Below, one piece after another: positions 26,641 through 37,000 of a stretch of DNA of 59,917 nucleotides. Source of the DNA: Pirellula staleyi DSM 6068 (GTDB lineage: Bacteria > Planctomycetota > Planctomycetia > Pirellulales > Pirellulaceae); the NCBI GenBank assembly GCA_945875845.1, contig CAMCMB010000044.1:1-59917 (forward strand). Reading direction: 5' to 3'. The position numbers were made by a program, and so were the translations under genes. The notes under the pieces are model-generated. The model worked only from the letters and a program-made list of their open reading frames with translations, had not been told where the DNA came from and did not search any database. The first letter of the stretch is position 1; the number at the start of each line of letters is the position of its first letter.

Positions 26641-27546
26641 TCACACCGAGGTGGACATGAGTTCGTGCAAATGAAAGTGGTGCTTTCCAAGTTTGCCGCC
26701 ATAGTTTCCTCCCGTAATCTTTTTGACACCGCAGGCTGGACCGACTTCGCAAGCCGCTTGAATGCCAACTCGCATGGCATGACCGACGATTTCAGGATTA
26801 AGTCCATCGATAACCAGCTCTAGCGCCGCGCTCGTTTGGTCGAGCACATAGGATTTGGTTTGCTCTCGCAAGGTTGGACAAAAAGCATCGTTGGTGGACG
26901 CGCCAAGCATTTTGTATTTCGAGCCAACCTTGGAACCGCTGCGTGCCACGCCGCCCGGAAACGGCGTAATGCAATCCCTCAGTCGCTTGATGGCTCGAAC
27001 TGCCGAATCGCATGCATGCAAGGCACCGTGAATGGTTTCGGCCAAAACCAAGAAGTTGCCACCACCCACCGCGGCCTGACGGCCAACCGTATCTTGGCAA
27101 ACAAACTCGCCGTCCATCACGGGTATCCGCCAATAGCGTTCCCTGCCAATTTTTTTGGAGATTTGATGGCCATCGCCAAAATAACGAAGTCGCGAGCCCA
27201 TCGCAATTCGCTTTTCGCTATCCAGACCCGCAAACACCGATGTACTTGGGCAAGTCAACACGCATTGTCCGACGCGACGTACGAGTTGTTTCTCCAGCTC
27301 ACTGCCTGACATGCTGAATAGCAGGATTGCAACACCAGGCCGACCGTCCGGCGTCTGATCCGAATCAAGAAAACGTTCGATGCCAGCCTCAACTCCACAG
27401 CCAATCACACTGGTTGCGAAACCGGTCATGGCTTCCGCCGCGCGTTGTGCCCAGTCGGGTTCGGATGCGGTAATGATGATGCGAGTGCCCGTCATGTCAA
27501 ACGCTTCCGCAAATGTATCTTCGATCTCGATCCCGTTGATTTGCAT
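26641..27546 (-). CDS. fhcD: Formylmethanofuran:tetrahydromethanopterin formyltransferase
   Basis: 301 residues from the ATG at 27546. The opening MQINGIEIEDTFAEAFDM and blocks ETPDGRPG-like TPDGRPGVAILLF, VGQCVLTCPT, YFGDGHQ, CITPFPGGVARSGSKVGSKY, GASTNDAFCPT and GGNYGGKLGKHHFHLHEL match methanogen and methylotroph Ftr/FhcD end to end. It moves the formyl group between tetrahydromethanopterin and a methanofuran analogue; in bacteria it works in the formyltransferase/hydrolase complex that oxidises formaldehyde-derived C1 units to formate. The longer ORF (to 27822) runs through a MITE-like element and is rejected. The other Fhc subunits are not in this window. Confidence 0.93.
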   Translation of the reverse strand: MQINGIEIEDTFAEAFDMTGTRIIITASEPDWAQRAAEAMTGFATSVIGCGVEAGIERFLDSDQTPDGRPGVAILLFSMSGSELEKQLVRRVGQCVLTCPSTSVFAGLDSEKRIAMGSRLRYFGDGHQISKKIGRERYWRIPVMDGEFVCQDTVGRQAAVGGGNFLVLAETIHGALHACDSAVRAIKRLRDCITPFPGGVARSGSKVGSKYKMLGASTNDAFCPTLREQTKSYVLDQTSAALELVIDGLNPEIVGHAMRVGIQAACEVGPACGVKKITGGNYGGKLGKHHFHLHELMSTSV

Positions 27547-27640
27547 CGCGATTCCATGTTTTCCATGTCGGTCGTATTGGTTTCCCACATTGTAACGCAA
27601 AAAGGGTGATTTGCATTTACATATCAGCCGCAGGGCGCTA

Positions 27641-27760
27641 GCGGGCTGTTGATTTAATGGTATGACGGACTTCCTAGTCCGTCGAATTCTCCATCGACGG
27701 ACTAGGAAGTCCGTCGTACCGCCCTTACCCAATAACGACTTCACTAAATCAACAGCCCGC
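27641..27760. repeat. MITE-like element M, copy 2 (120 bp)
   Basis: The ends are inverted (GCGGGCTGTTGATTTAATGG and CTAAATCAACAGCCCGC). Two opposed CGGACTTCCTAGTCCGTCG palindromes flank an AATTCTCCAT spacer. It is in reverse orientation to copies 3 and 4, whose GAAGTCGTTATTGG segment appears here as CCAATAACGACTTC. It sits upstream of fhcD and downstream of the vWA gene end. Confidence 0.9.
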
Positions 27761-27824
27761 GCGCGTCCCGGCTGATTAGGACAGCAATCGATGCTATCGC
27801 GAAGTTTCGAGCACGAGCACAAGA

Positions 27825-30233
27825 TTACCGGCCGCTGAGACCGCGGGCTTTACGCATCATCTGAACGCATTCCAATCGATAGGCATCTCCCTGCGTTGCC
27901 ATCTCGGCTCGCTCAAGCATACGCGACCAGTCCGCGTTCGGTGCCATGCTGCTCCGTCTGAGCAGTAATCCAAACTCAGCTACTGCGGTAGCCCATTGCA
28001 TGTCCCGATCGATTTGCGGTTGCTCTTCCCGATCCGATTCTTTCAGCACAAATTCCTGCTTGCTACTAACGCTCCCTTCGGGCTGCTTGTACCTCACCTT
28101 GAGCGTCAGCAGTTCGGATGCGAACTCGCCAGCCGCAATTGGCTCGGCAGGCTTCGGGTCTGCCTTTGGCTTCTGCTGATATTTCGAAGCTTCTCCGTCA
28201 CTGTTTTGCGTCGCATCGACGGACTTGCCTGCCGGAATGACTTCGTAAAGGGCTGTGACTCGATGCCCGGCACCGATTTCGCCTGCGTCCTTTTGATCGT
28301 TGTCAAAATCCTTGTTGGCCAGTCGCCGATCTTCGTAACCAATCAGTCGATAGCCTGCGACCTTGTTAGGGTTGAAGTCGACTTGGATCTTGACATCCTT
28401 GGCGACCGTAACGAGCGCGCCCGCCAACTGCTCGACCATGACGCGTCGAGCTTCGATCTCATTGTCGATCATGCCGTAGATTCCGTTCCCTTGATTGGAG
28501 ATCTTCTCCATCATGGTGTCGTTGTAGTTCCCCATTCCAAAACCCAAGCAAGTCAGAAAGATGTTGCTTTTGGCATTGGCTTGCATCATTTCGACAAGTG
28601 CACTGTCGCCGGTGACTCCAACGTTGAAGTCGCCGTCGGTGCAAAGGATCACGCGGTTCACGCCCCCCTCGATAAAATGCTCTTTGGCGATCGAGTAAGC
28701 CAACTGGATGCCTTGTCCGCCATTGGTGGAACCGCCAGCATTGAGGTGCTCCAGCGAGGATAAGATGGCTTGCTTGTTGGCCCCGTTGGTGCTGGGTAGC
28801 ACGCAGCCAGCCGCACCTGCGTAAACGACGATGGCAACTTTGTCGTTCTCGTTCAGTTGCGCAGCTAGCAGCGACAGGGATTTCTTCACGAGCGGGAGTT
28901 TGTTGGGTTCGTTCATCGAACCGGAGACGTCGAGCAAGAACACAATGTTGGCCTTGGCCCGATCTTTCATGTCGATTTTGCGAGCTTGCAAACCTATGCG
29001 AACGAGTTGGTGCTCCAGATTCCAAGGGCATGGAGCGACGGCCATATGGGCTGCAAAGGGCGTGTCCTCTTTGGGGCCGGCATACTCATATTCGAAGTAG
29101 TTGATCATCTCTTCGATGCGCACCATGTTTGGGTTGGGCATCGAATTTGCTTGATTCAAGTATTGGCGGATCTTTGAATACGAAGCGGTATCCACATCGA
29201 TGGAGAAGGTGGACAAGGGAGCTTGTTCGGTGGCCACAAAGGGCGTTTCGATGATCTTCTCGAATCGATCGCCTGTTAGCTTTTCGATGGCTTGTCGTCG
29301 AAATGCATCCGGCGCGTTTTGTCTGAGTTCATCGGGAAGTTTTGAGTCGTCGCTCGATTTCCCTTCTGCAAGCTTCGCGACGTCATCAATGGCAATGTGT
29401 TCTGGCGGTGTACCTCCAGGTGCGGCGGCGCCGCTCGCAAGGCCCACCCCCCCTCCACTAACATATCCGCCATAACCGGCATATCCGCCAAAACCGGACC
29501 CACTACCGGCGTTTGCCTGTGAAAAACCCTCCGTTCCCACAGCGTTCGATGTCTTACCTAGACTCGATGGGCGATCATAGGACTTTGTTTGAAGGACTGC
29601 CTGCAGTTTATCCTGTTCGGCCGTTAACCTGTTTCGTTTGGAAGCGAGCTCTTTTGTTTGCGACTCAAGCATCTCGTCTATCGACTGCGACGATACTCTA
29701 TTGCTTCCGGCCAAACCGTGGGTGAATGGCCTGTCATCGGCCGACATAAAGATTAGTTCTCTATCATCGGCCGACTTAAAGCGCACCCCAGCAATTTCGG
29801 ATTGCTTCGTGAATAGGCTTGACCAATAAGTGACTGTCAAAGGGATTAACGCCGCGGTGGCAAGCAGTGCGGCAAATCGCTTGCGTCGATAGAAAGGGCG
29901 ATTGGCAAGACTAACTTTTGCGTTTGAGCTTAACGTTGCGTTTGCAACGGGTGCGATCGTTGGGTTCGTGGATGCCGAACTCGCGATGCTCTGGGCGACC
30001 ATGTCGGATTGTTTCTTGTCGAGCGCAATAACAGAGTTCGTTGGCGACAAAACGGATCGAACGGCTCCCAGCGTTTGTTGGATTTGTTCGTATTCGCTAC
30101 GAAGATTGGAGTCCGTCTCAAGAGCTCTTTCGACACGGTTCGCGTCAGCCGCATCGAGTTCGCTGAGCGCATACGCGGTTAATTGCCAAGCTTCGATGGG
30201 TTCGTTGGATGGATGAATTGAATTATGGTTCAT
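27825..30233 (-). CDS. Membrane vWA-domain protein (YfbK-like) with anti-sigma-like N-terminus
   Basis: 802 residues. An N-terminal acidic helical segment (AYALSELDAADANRVERAL) like planctomycete anti-sigma regions, a TM helix (about 117-141), a Gly-rich stretch (240-275), a vWF_A N-terminal domain (about 325-410), and a vWA domain (about 430-600). The MIDAS metal site is complete: DVSGSM (435-440), T503 and CTDGD (531-535). A DUF3520-like C-terminus follows. The ECF sigma gene lies 43 bp upstream, so the N-terminal cytoplasmic segment probably binds that sigma while the vWA part senses or binds outside. Regulation by the sigma factor is inference. Confidence 0.88.
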   Translation of the reverse strand: MNHNSIHPSNEPIEAWQLTAYALSELDAADANRVERALETDSNLRSEYEQIQQTLGAVRSVLSPTNSVIALDKKQSDMVAQSIASSASTNPTIAPVANATLSSNAKVSLANRPFYRRKRFAALLATAALIPLTVTYWSSLFTKQSEIAGVRFKSADDRELIFMSADDRPFTHGLAGSNRVSSQSIDEMLESQTKELASKRNRLTAEQDKLQAVLQTKSYDRPSSLGKTSNAVGTEGFSQANAGSGSGFGGYAGYGGYVSGGGVGLASGAAAPGGTPPEHIAIDDVAKLAEGKSSDDSKLPDELRQNAPDAFRRQAIEKLTGDRFEKIIETPFVATEQAPLSTFSIDVDTASYSKIRQYLNQANSMPNPNMVRIEEMINYFEYEYAGPKEDTPFAAHMAVAPCPWNLEHQLVRIGLQARKIDMKDRAKANIVFLLDVSGSMNEPNKLPLVKKSLSLLAAQLNENDKVAIVVYAGAAGCVLPSTNGANKQAILSSLEHLNAGGSTNGGQGIQLAYSIAKEHFIEGGVNRVILCTDGDFNVGVTGDSALVEMMQANAKSNIFLTCLGFGMGNYNDTMMEKISNQGNGIYGMIDNEIEARRVMVEQLAGALVTVAKDVKIQVDFNPNKVAGYRLIGYEDRRLANKDFDNDQKDAGEIGAGHRVTALYEVIPAGKSVDATQNSDGEASKYQQKPKADPKPAEPIAAGEFASELLTLKVRYKQPEGSVSSKQEFVLKESDREEQPQIDRDMQWATAVAEFGLLLRRSSMAPNADWSRMLERAEMATQGDAYRLECVQMMRKARGLSGR

Positions 30234-30276
30234 GATTGATTCTTTGATTTGAAATTGTTGTGGGTCGAGACCGAGA

Positions 30277-30870
30277 TTAGGTGGCGGCGTTCATGGCTGA
30301 CCGCAACCGCGTTACCGCTTGATGGATCAAGACTCCGACGTTGGAAACGCTGAGATCCGTGATGTCGGCGATTTGTTTGTACGAGAGACCTTGACCAAGT
30401 CTCAGCGCCAGGACCTCTTGCTCCCGTTTGGGCAAGCGGTCGATTTGAAGTTGCAGTTGTTGCTTTTCGTCCATCTGCATCATCCGAGTCACTGGGTCGG
30501 TGGCGGGTGCAGACGCCGTTGCCAACGCCGAAGAATCCGTATCGATCGTCATTCGAGCCTCCCGGCGATGGTGGTCCATCGCGCGATTGCGACAAGTTTT
30601 AAAGAGCCAAGCGTCGATATGCCCCTCGACATGCGACTGACTCTCACGGCACAAGCTCAAAAAGGTATCCTGCACACAATCTCTCGCAGACTCGATGTTT
30701 CCGTCCAACAAACGCATGGCATAAGCAATCAACGGACGTTCGAATCGCTCGAACGCAGCTTGAAGCCAGGCGAGATGCGATTGGGGCGGCTGTTGAAAAT
30801 CCCTTGCAATTTGCTCAGGCTGTGCTTTTTCCAGCGTCATGTGGGAGGGTTCTGAAGGCGATCGTGGCAT
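30277..30870 (-). CDS. ECF-type RNA polymerase sigma factor
   Basis: 197 residues from the ATG at 30870. Region 2 is visible as AFERFERPLIAYAMRLL through DCVQDTFLSLCRESQ to HIDAWLFKTCRNRAMDHHRR; region 4 as LPKREQEVLALRLGQGLSYKQIADITDLSVSNVGVLIHQAVTRLR. It would direct RNA polymerase to a specific promoter set. The vWA protein gene follows 43 bp downstream and probably encodes its membrane regulator. A TTG two codons earlier and an ATG at 30840 are alternative starts. Confidence 0.92.
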   Translation of the reverse strand: MPRSPSEPSHMTLEKAQPEQIARDFQQPPQSHLAWLQAAFERFERPLIAYAMRLLDGNIESARDCVQDTFLSLCRESQSHVEGHIDAWLFKTCRNRAMDHHRREARMTIDTDSSALATASAPATDPVTRMMQMDEKQQLQLQIDRLPKREQEVLALRLGQGLSYKQIADITDLSVSNVGVLIHQAVTRLRSAMNAAT

Positions 30871-30993
30871 GATCAATGGGTCGTGCTATCAAGGTAGACG
30901 ATTGACAACGAACTTTCTTAGGCCGAAAAGAAAATAAAAAGGAGGATATTCTCTCTCAACGCGTTCATCGCCAACCTCCCATGGAAAAACATC

Positions 30994-31113
30994 GGGAGAG
31001 CGAGGCCACCGCTCTAAACATCTTTGCAATGTCGAATGCATTGGAAACCAATGGGAGGGCGAGGCTCCTGCCGAGCATACGATGCAATGGTTCGGCAGGA
31101 GCCTCACCCTCCC
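30994..31113. repeat. Repeat family A, copy with a partial leading unit
   Basis: A 61-bp inverted repeat (31053-31113; arms GGGAGGGCGAGGCTCCTGCC and GGCAGGAGCCTCACCCTCCC) is preceded by a partial arm (30994-31010) and ACATCTTTGCAATG, also found at 3.8 kb. It lies in the 435-bp region between the sigma gene start (30870) and the next gene (31306). No gene is seen there; the promoters of both divergent genes should be here. Confidence 0.85.
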
Positions 31114-31305
31114 AAGCAAGGAATGGGTTGGGCAAGGCCCAACAAAACATGTTTACTGGGTTGGCTCGCGATTCCGAATTGTTTTTAGGCTAAACTAGTA
31201 AACGCTTCAAGGAACCTTCGGGCCGTGGCTCGCCAGAAATGCTTTCCCGCGCCTTTCGTATTCGCTCTGAGCGAAGTAACCAAACATAACCAACCCTTTC
31301 ATACC

Positions 31306-32682
31306 ATGGCTCTTATCCATTCGCCAAAACGGAAACCCTTTCCCCTTGCTCGACTCGTTCAACTATTCACAGTCATCATAGCCTTATACTCCAGCGAACT
31401 CCGAGCGCAGCAGCCGGACGGCGATACGAACGACACCCAGAAACAGGCCTCAAGCTCGCAACGAAAAGCCAAATCACAGGTCGACACAAACGATTTGCCA
31501 GCACTCGTTATCAAGCTTTCGAAGGATTTAGATGACGTCAAGAAATCGGTACGCGATGCAGCCGAAGCGAAACTCCTGGAAATGGGCCCGGCGGTGGTCG
31601 AGTTTCTGCCCGCAGTCAGTTCCGACGCGTCCGATGAATGGAAAATGCGGACCGATCGATTGAGATTGGCCTTACAGGAAATGGAAACCGAGGAATACAC
31701 GCTTCCATCCCTAGTGACTCTCAACGGTGCAATGTCGGGACGTGAGGCCCTAACCAAGATTACCGAATGGACCGGCAATAAAATCGAATTGGCGGACGTG
31801 GTCAACTTGGACCGCGAAGTCATCACCGATTTTGATGCGACTCCGTTTTGGCAAGCGTTCGACGAAGTGCTCGATCAACTCGAACTGACCGTTGCCGCAG
31901 GGGACGGCGGAACGTTGCGATTGGTGCCACGAGCTCTCACCGCGCCTCTCCGGGTCGCGGCCGGTGGATATTCGGGCGTATTTCGGCTCGAACCCATGGT
32001 GGTGCAAAAGATCAATTCGTTGCAAGATCCGGCACAAAGTTCCGTTCAGATCCAAGTGCTGATGTCCTGGGAGCCACGCCTTGCCCCGGTCTTTGTCAAG
32101 TTTCCGATGGAGTCGATGGTGTTGGTCTGCGACGATGGCCAAATTTTACAAGCGAAACTCAACGAGCAAGAAACCGAGTTCGTCCCAACGGGGGGCTCTC
32201 AACTGCAAGTCAGTTTGTCGTTCAGTCTGCCGACTCGCGAAGCGAAAAGCATTCTGCGTTGGAATGGAAAAGTCTTCGTATCCATCCCAGGGAAACTTGC
32301 ATCCTTGGAGTTTGCAGATCCCATGAAAGCCAATAAAAAATCAGCCGCCGTCGGCAATCTGCAGGTCGTTCTTGAGAAAGCTCGCAAGAACCGCGATATC
32401 TATGAAGTCCTAGTAGGGGTTAGTCTCAAGAGCGATGGCAAGTCGACCGATTCGTTTCGCGGTTGGTCCAATATCAACGAGGCCTTCATCATCAACCAGG
32501 AAAACGAACGCGTCGACCATGTGGGTTGGTCGACCACGAGGATGACCGAGAGCGAGATCGGCCTCTCCTATTTGTTCGACATTGAGAAGGGCCTCGAAGG
32601 ATGCAAGTTCCTCTTTCGTGCACCGGCAACCTTGGTCGAACAAACCATTGAATTCACGTTGGAAGATGTACCGTTGCCATGA
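31306..32682 (+). CDS. Secreted protein of unknown function
   Basis: 458 residues from the ATG at 31306; a longer in-frame start at 31225 would place a non-signal leader before the signal peptide. The signal sequence (FPLARLVQLFTVIIALY, cleavage after LRAQ) is clear. The mature part begins with a Lys/Gln/Ser-rich linker and an alpha-helical repeat-like segment (KLSKDLDDVKKSVRDAAEAKLLEMG), then beta-rich sequence. I do not recognise a family beyond a planctomycete-type secreted protein. It overlaps the flavoprotein gene by 4 bp, so the two are translationally coupled. Confidence 0.75.
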   Translation: MALIHSPKRKPFPLARLVQLFTVIIALYSSELRAQQPDGDTNDTQKQASSSQRKAKSQVDTNDLPALVIKLSKDLDDVKKSVRDAAEAKLLEMGPAVVEFLPAVSSDASDEWKMRTDRLRLALQEMETEEYTLPSLVTLNGAMSGREALTKITEWTGNKIELADVVNLDREVITDFDATPFWQAFDEVLDQLELTVAAGDGGTLRLVPRALTAPLRVAAGGYSGVFRLEPMVVQKINSLQDPAQSSVQIQVLMSWEPRLAPVFVKFPMESMVLVCDDGQILQAKLNEQETEFVPTGGSQLQVSLSFSLPTREAKSILRWNGKVFVSIPGKLASLEFADPMKANKKSAAVGNLQVVLEKARKNRDIYEVLVGVSLKSDGKSTDSFRGWSNINEAFIINQENERVDHVGWSTTRMTESEIGLSYLFDIEKGLEGCKFLFRAPATLVEQTIEFTLEDVPLP

Positions 32683-33857
32683 TGGAATTAGATTGGGATC
32701 CTGAAGTCGAATCGCCTGCAACCCTAGCCGTTATCGGTGGTGGACCGACTGGAATCGAAGCGGCCATCTACGGGCGGTTTCTTGGCTATTACGTTTCGAT
32801 ATTCGAAGAGCGACGTGTGGCCCATCGCATGTTGGATTGGCACGACCGACCACTGGCCGTACCGGTTGCGCAATGCACAACTTCGTTGGGGCACGCAACC
32901 ATCACAGCTCAGAACCCTGAGTACAAGCGTCGTTCCCCAGATGACTTCTACACCGGCCGATCGTATGCCGAAGAGTATTTGTTGCCGCTTGCCAAGTGCG
33001 ATTTGTTGTTCGACGATATTCACTTTTTGAGCCCTGTATCCGATGTCTCGAGACTGCAGACATGGATGGACGACGATGTCGAAATGCAGGAGCGTTGCAA
33101 CGACGAGTTTCGGATCGTGGTGGAGGGGAGACATCGGGGCACTTGGATTTCTCGAGCGGATGTCGTGCTGGATTGTCGAGGCATGTCCCAACAGTCGTCC
33201 GGCATGGGCCCCGGTGGAGGAAAAGCCATCGGCGAAACGGGACTTCGAGACAAATTTCTGAAACACACACCCTTGGATCGTAAATTCGAAGCCAAGTCGA
33301 TCGTTGGAAAAAAAACGTGCCTAGTTGGCCAATCGATGCGTGCGGTCCAGTTCGCCATCGAGTTTATGAACCAGTTCGCAGATCAACCCGACACGCAACT
33401 TATCTGGATTATCCGACCGACACGCAAACACGACACACTTGAGTTCACACGTGCTTTGAAAGAGATCACCGAACGACAAAGTCATAACGTGGTCATCTTG
33501 GAGACGCTGGGTGTGGATTCCATTTCACAACAAGCGGACGGCTCATATGTTTTGCGATTGTTGCGAGAGGATGACTCGACAATGGAGATAACCGCGGATG
33601 GTGTTGCGGCGTTGACGGAAGGTCGAGCGACTAAATTGACCACCGAACTGAACGAAGATCGTCTTACGGAAGTCGAAACGCCATCCTTTTTTACCCAGGA
33701 ACCCGGCTTTTACGTCTTGCGCGGCGGCGGAATCGAGGCGGGTGCCGGCGTCGGACTTGCCGATGCATTCAAGAATATTCGTCAGTTGTTTGCCATCATC
33801 GCAGGTCGAGAAGACCTCGACCTTTACAAAATCATGGAACCAAAACCGGCAAACTAA
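32679..33857 (+). CDS. FAD/NAD(P)-dependent oxidoreductase-like flavoprotein
   Basis: 392 residues, no signal peptide. The N-terminal Rossmann fold has VIGGGPTGIEAAIYGRFLGY with an acidic strand end (SIFEE), typical of FAD binding. A second nucleotide-binding pattern is less clear (CLVGQSMRAVQFAIEF). The C-terminal GGGIEAGAGVGLADAFKNIRQ fits the last FAD contact of the pyridine nucleotide-disulfide or monooxygenase-like families. No CxxC redox pair is seen. The substrate is unknown. It starts on the ATGA overlap with the secreted-protein gene. Confidence 0.8.
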   Translation: MMELDWDPEVESPATLAVIGGGPTGIEAAIYGRFLGYYVSIFEERRVAHRMLDWHDRPLAVPVAQCTTSLGHATITAQNPEYKRRSPDDFYTGRSYAEEYLLPLAKCDLLFDDIHFLSPVSDVSRLQTWMDDDVEMQERCNDEFRIVVEGRHRGTWISRADVVLDCRGMSQQSSGMGPGGGKAIGETGLRDKFLKHTPLDRKFEAKSIVGKKTCLVGQSMRAVQFAIEFMNQFADQPDTQLIWIIRPTRKHDTLEFTRALKEITERQSHNVVILETLGVDSISQQADGSYVLRLLREDDSTMEITADGVAALTEGRATKLTTELNEDRLTEVETPSFFTQEPGFYVLRGGGIEAGAGVGLADAFKNIRQLFAIIAGREDLDLYKIMEPKPAN

Positions 33858-34019
33858 CGGATCGATCGATCCGTCCACGCCATAGGTTTCCAGTCTAACA
33901 AGCTGAGAACGACACCCTAGAAGCCTATCCTTCTACGAGCCATTTGCAAAACCACTTGGCTTCCGATTAGACTGTTGACATACATTCTCTCCGTAATTCC
34001 CAAACTTTCTTACTTGCGA

Positions 34020-37000
34020 ATGAGTTGTTACATGATATGCAATTGCTTGCGATTGTCCGCAGCGTCCACGCCTTGGCTTGCTGGTTTTTTGGTTGTTTTG
34101 TTTTCATGCGGAAACGCTTTGGCTCAAGACGTCGCGACGGATCCCAAGCCCGAAACGCAAAGGCCCAAGCCCGAGAAGCAAAAGTCTGCCAAGAAGTCCG
34201 ATCGGCTCGATGTCATTGAAAGCCAACTCGAAAAGATCATTGAAAAGTTGAAGTCGATCGACCAACCCAAGGCCAGCAAGCCCAAGGCCAGCGAGCCAAA
34301 AGCTGTTGAGTCAAAAGCTGCCGAGCCAAAAGCTGCCGAGTCGGTACCATCCGCATCGGCTCCCAACCCGGCACCGAAATCGGACCCTAAGCCGACCGCC
34401 GTATTGCCGCCAGCATTCAAGATCGAGTCCGATTGGATCAAGAGTGTCCAATGGCGATCGATTGGACCAGCCAACATGGCGGGTCGAATCACCGACATCG
34501 CTGTTCATGACAAAGACTCATCGCTCTGGTACATCGCCACGGCTTCCGGCGGAATCCTGAAGACCACCAACCATGGGACGACCGTTTCACATCAATTTGA
34601 TAAACAAGAAACGATTTCGATCGGTGCGATTGCCGTCGACCCGAACGATACCCAGGTTGTTTGGGTCGGAACAGGTGAAGCAAATCCTCGCAACTCGGTC
34701 TCCTATGGCGATGGGGTCTACAAATCGACAGATGGCGGCGTCACTTGGAAAAACATGGGACTCAAGGAGACTTACCAGATCGGTCGAGTCCTGGTGCATC
34801 CGAAAGACTCCAACATCGTTTACGTAGGAGCGCTCGGTCGCCTTTACGGAACGAACGACGAACGGGGCGTCTATAAAACGATCAATGGCGGAGAAACATG
34901 GGAGAAAGTCCTGTTTGTGGACAACAAGACGGGCGTCATTGACATGATCATGGATCCTACCAACCCGGACACCATTATCGCTGCCATGTGGGATCGCCAA
35001 CGGGATGGTTTTGATAGTTGGCCTGGAACGGTTCCAAAGCCTGATGGGGTCGATGGCTACGACCCAATTCGCAAGTGGGGGCCAGGCGCCGGTCTCTACA
35101 AAACAACCGATGGCGGAAAGGCCTGGCGCAAGCTAACCAGTGGTCTTCCTACAAGCAATATGGGACGGATCGGTCTCGATTGGCAAACCAAATCACCGCA
35201 CGCAATCTATGCGATCATCGATTGTGAAGAGATCGGCAAAGGACCCGCTCCGTTCGCTGCCTACCTAGGACTCGTCGGCGCGAATCGAGAGGAAAAAGCC
35301 TTCGTCACCCAAGTTCTGCCCAAAAGCCCAGCGGAAAAATCCGGCTTCAAGACGGGAGACCAGTTGCTCTCGATCGGCGATGTTGCCATCAGCGATTTCG
35401 ACCAAACGCTAGAAGTTCTCCGTAAGAAAAAAGTTGGCGAGAAGGTCTCGATTCAAATTCGACGCGGCGAGGAAACGCTAACCATCGAATCGGAACTGTC
35501 CGGTCGTCCTGGCGCTGCCCAAACCCAAGCCCCTCAACAACAAGGCGTTTGGATGGGCGTAACCGGCGAAGATCGCGAAGGAAGAATTGCAATTACCCGC
35601 GTTACTGCCGACGGACCCGCAGAGAAAGCCGGACTCAAGGAAGGGGACTTCATCACGCAATTCGACGATAAGCCAATTGGTAACTACCAAAGTTTGATTT
35701 CACAAATCCGAACGCGTCCGGCAGGCGATAAAATCAAGCTCCAATTGACGCGTGGCACCGAGACCATCGACGCCACGATTGCATTGGAAAATCGCCCAGG
35801 CGGCTCGCCTCAATCGGCCAGTACGCCACCGCAAAGCAATGTATTCCTCGGGATTCAGGGGGAGAACGCAGACAAGGGGGGCGCGTCGCTGACCGAGATC
35901 ACTCAAGATAGTCCGGCTCAAAAAGTCGGGCTTGAAGTAGGCGATATTGTCAAAACGTTGGGCGGAAAGCCCATCGCCGACTACGATGCCTTGGTCGCAG
36001 CCATTCGCCAGTACAAAGTGGGCGAAAAGACGAAAATCACCGTACAACGCGCCGACGTAACAAAAGAGTTCGAAATCACTTGGGAGGAACGCGTCAGCGG
36101 CCTCTCAAGTCGGCCCAATACGTACTCGTACTTTGGCCAAACGCCCAATGTGCAGGACATGCAAGGTGCAAAGGGCCACCTCTATGGCGGAGTCTACCGT
36201 TCCGACGATGGTGGCGAAACCTGGGTCCGTGTGAACTCACTAAACACCCGTCCCATGTACTTCAGTGTCGTCAAAGTCGACCCAAGCGATGCGAATCGTG
36301 TCTACGTCCTGGGTGTCAATCAATTCCGCTCCAGCAACGGCGGAATCACGTTCGAAGGGGACTTTGGCCGAAATGTACACGCAGACGGTCACGATCTTTG
36401 GATCGATCCAAACGATGGTCGACACATGATTATTGGTGGCGATGGCGGATTCTACGTCTCCCATGATCGCGGTAACAACTGGGATCACATCAACACTGCG
36501 GCGGTCGGCCAATTTTATCACGTCGCTATCAGTCCAAAATATCCGTATTGGGTAGTCGGAGGGTTGCAAGACAACGGTTCTTGGGGCGGTCCAGCCATCA
36601 GCAAAAACGGCGGAACCCTCAATGAGGATTGGCTTTCGATCGGCAGCGGGGATGGATTCGTTTGCCGAGTGGATCAGCAAGATCCCGATCTGGTCTACTC
36701 GGAAAGCCAAAACGGAACGATCAGTCGTCGGCATCTGAAAACAGGTGAGCGGGCTTCGATCCAACCGCAACGGACGACCGGCGGGCCATCGTACCGCTTC
36801 AATTGGAATACGCCTTTCCTCTTGTCCAATCACAACTCCAAGATTTTTTATAGTGCAGGCAACTATGTTTTTCGCTCGTTGGATCGAGGAAACAAACTGG
36901 TTGCCATCTCGCCGGAAATAACGTTGACACCGCGAGGTTCGGCCACCGCCCTTTGCGAATCGCCAAGAGTTCCCAACGTTCTCTACGTTGGTACCGATGA

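Noticed and set aside
26484-26807. 107-codon minus-strand ORF overlapping the end of fhcD
   Set aside because: It is out of frame with fhcD and its tail is repeat C; no domain.
27547-27822. N-terminal extension of the fhcD reading frame
   Set aside because: The extra 92 codons cross a MITE-like element; the conserved protein starts at MQINGIEIED.
27996-28763. 255-codon ORF opposite the vWA gene
   Set aside because: Shadow frame; the minus strand has the complete vWA metal-site motifs.
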